Of a stretch of 64,000 nucleotides of DNA, positions 63,415-64,000 are shown piece by piece. The notes below the pieces were generated by a model that was given only the letters and a program-made list of their open reading frames with translations, ran no database searches and had not been told where the DNA came from. Position 1 is the first letter of the stretch, and every line of letters starts with the position of its first letter. Origin of the DNA: Thermosipho sp. (in: thermotogales) (GTDB lineage Bacteria > Thermotogota > Thermotogae > Thermotogales > Fervidobacteriaceae); the NCBI GenBank assembly GCA_017656345.1, contig JACDNZ010000009.1, forward strand, positions 1 to 64,000, in the 5' to 3' direction. Position numbers and translations under genes: made by a program.

Positions 63415-64000
63415 ATAAAGCCTTCCTCCTTTAAAGCCTTCTTTAACTTTCCACGGGCACTATGCAACCTACTTTTCACCGTTCCTTCTGGTATATCCAG
63501 AATTTTTGCAATCTCACTGTACGGTAAACCATCAACATCTCTTAGTTTTATCAATACTCTTTCTTTCTCTGGAAGTTTTTCTAAAATTTCCATTATTTTT
63601 TCGTATAAAATTTCGTCCTGAACCTCTTTTTGAACATCTCTCTCCGTGTCAACTATTTCATATTCTTTTTCGTCATCATTACTGTTATGAATACTAAATA
63701 CTTTCTCGTTTTTCCTTTTATACTTTTCATATAAAGTATTACAGACATTCATGGTAATTCTATAAATCCACGTAGATAGCGAAGAATTTCCTTTAAATTT
63801 TTTGATTCCTTTAAAAACCCTCATCATTACTTCCTGTATGATATCATCAACATCATCTGTTCCAAAATATGTTCTCGCAAATGATCCTATCTTTGCTGCA
63901 TAATCCCTATAAAGCTTTCTATAAGCCCATTCTTCGCCTTTTCTTAAAGCTTTTATAAAAGCTTTTTCATTATTCCAATTTATTTGACTATCGTTTTGTA
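63411..64000 (-). CDS. ECF sigma factor, 5' end outside window
   Basis: The reading frame stays open to the window end; about 196 codons of the 3' part are seen. Region 2: EEWAYRKLYRDYAAKIGSF and DDVDDIIQEVMMRVFK, then SSLSTWIYRITMNVCN. Region 4: LPEKERVLIKLRDVDGLPY, SEIAKILDIPEGTVKSRLH. Without the upstream sequence the start and the operon promoter cannot be seen. Drives the five-gene operon anti-sigma, secreted protein, radical SAM, GGDEF. Confidence 0.93.
   Translation of the reverse strand, partial: QNDSQINWNNEKAFIKALRKGEEWAYRKLYRDYAAKIGSFARTYFGTDDVDDIIQEVMMRVFKGIKKFKGNSSLSTWIYRITMNVCNTLYEKYKRKNEKVFSIHNSNDDEKEYEIVDTERDVQKEVQDEILYEKIMEILEKLPEKERVLIKLRDVDGLPYSEIAKILDIPEGTVKSRLHSARGKLKKALKEEGFI

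Overview
The window is a gene-dense, AT-rich (roughly 30% G+C by eye) bacterial chromosome segment. It most resembles the order Thermotogales, probably a Thermosipho-like organism. The reasons are a BamA-type outer-membrane insertase and several small secreted envelope proteins, a Thermotoga-type GH36 alpha-galactosidase, three GGDEF proteins, long runs of translationally coupled genes, strong Shine-Dalgarno (SD) sequences, and frequent TTG/GTG starts. No phage, insertion sequence or CRISPR array was seen. The genus is inference; nothing was searched.

Layout. 1-2808 (+): end of a tRNA-Lys, then infC-rpmI-rplT behind a leader with mutually exclusive terminator and antiterminator pairings, a structured rpsB leader, rpsB and tmk. 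2817-7372 (-): an envelope protein, tlyA, truA and a degenerate GGDEF protein. 7465-13817 (-): DUF4129, DUF58 and MoxR genes, a SEDS (FtsW/RodA) protein, a HemW-like radical SAM protein and a secreted protein. 13847-21252 (-): gatB, gatA, a second copy of the envelope family, an AlaX-type editing protein and bamA. 21255-24148 (-): a HATPase/PHP/DRTGG trio, ruvA and tatD.

24247-29316 (+): a nitrate/sulfonate/thiamine-precursor-type ABC importer coupled to rtcB and an MFS transporter. 29394-32509 (-): a small DUF4405 membrane protein, glpX, an rsuA-like gene and folP. 32644-39823 (+): a GntP permease, an NSS transporter with a 32-residue MetS-like subunit, two alpha/beta hydrolases, and a PiT phosphate permease with its PhoU-like partner. 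39826-42058 (-): a secreted protein and galA. 42172-44554 (+): a radical SAM DNA-repair-type protein and a LysM-acid phosphatase. 44606-49794: a diguanylate cyclase (-), tRNA-Pro (+) and a UgpBAE-type ABC importer (-).

50334-56387 (+): a long-form sugar-1-phosphate nucleotidylyltransferase, a Cof-type phosphatase, hisS, a leaderless pilin-like protein and an ABC exporter. 56365-64000 (-): a 1149-residue phosphoribosyltransferase-RecQ fusion, then an operon running from an ECF sigma factor (cut by the window end) through a probable anti-sigma factor and a secreted protein to a radical SAM/HhH protein and a GAF-GGDEF protein.

Points most worth a second look: the infC attenuator and its AUU/AUC start, the PRTase-RecQ fusion, the sigma-factor operon carrying a radical SAM protein with unusual cysteine spacing, the pilin-like gene that appears to start at mature position 1 on an AUA codon, and the overlooked MetS-like micro-ORF.
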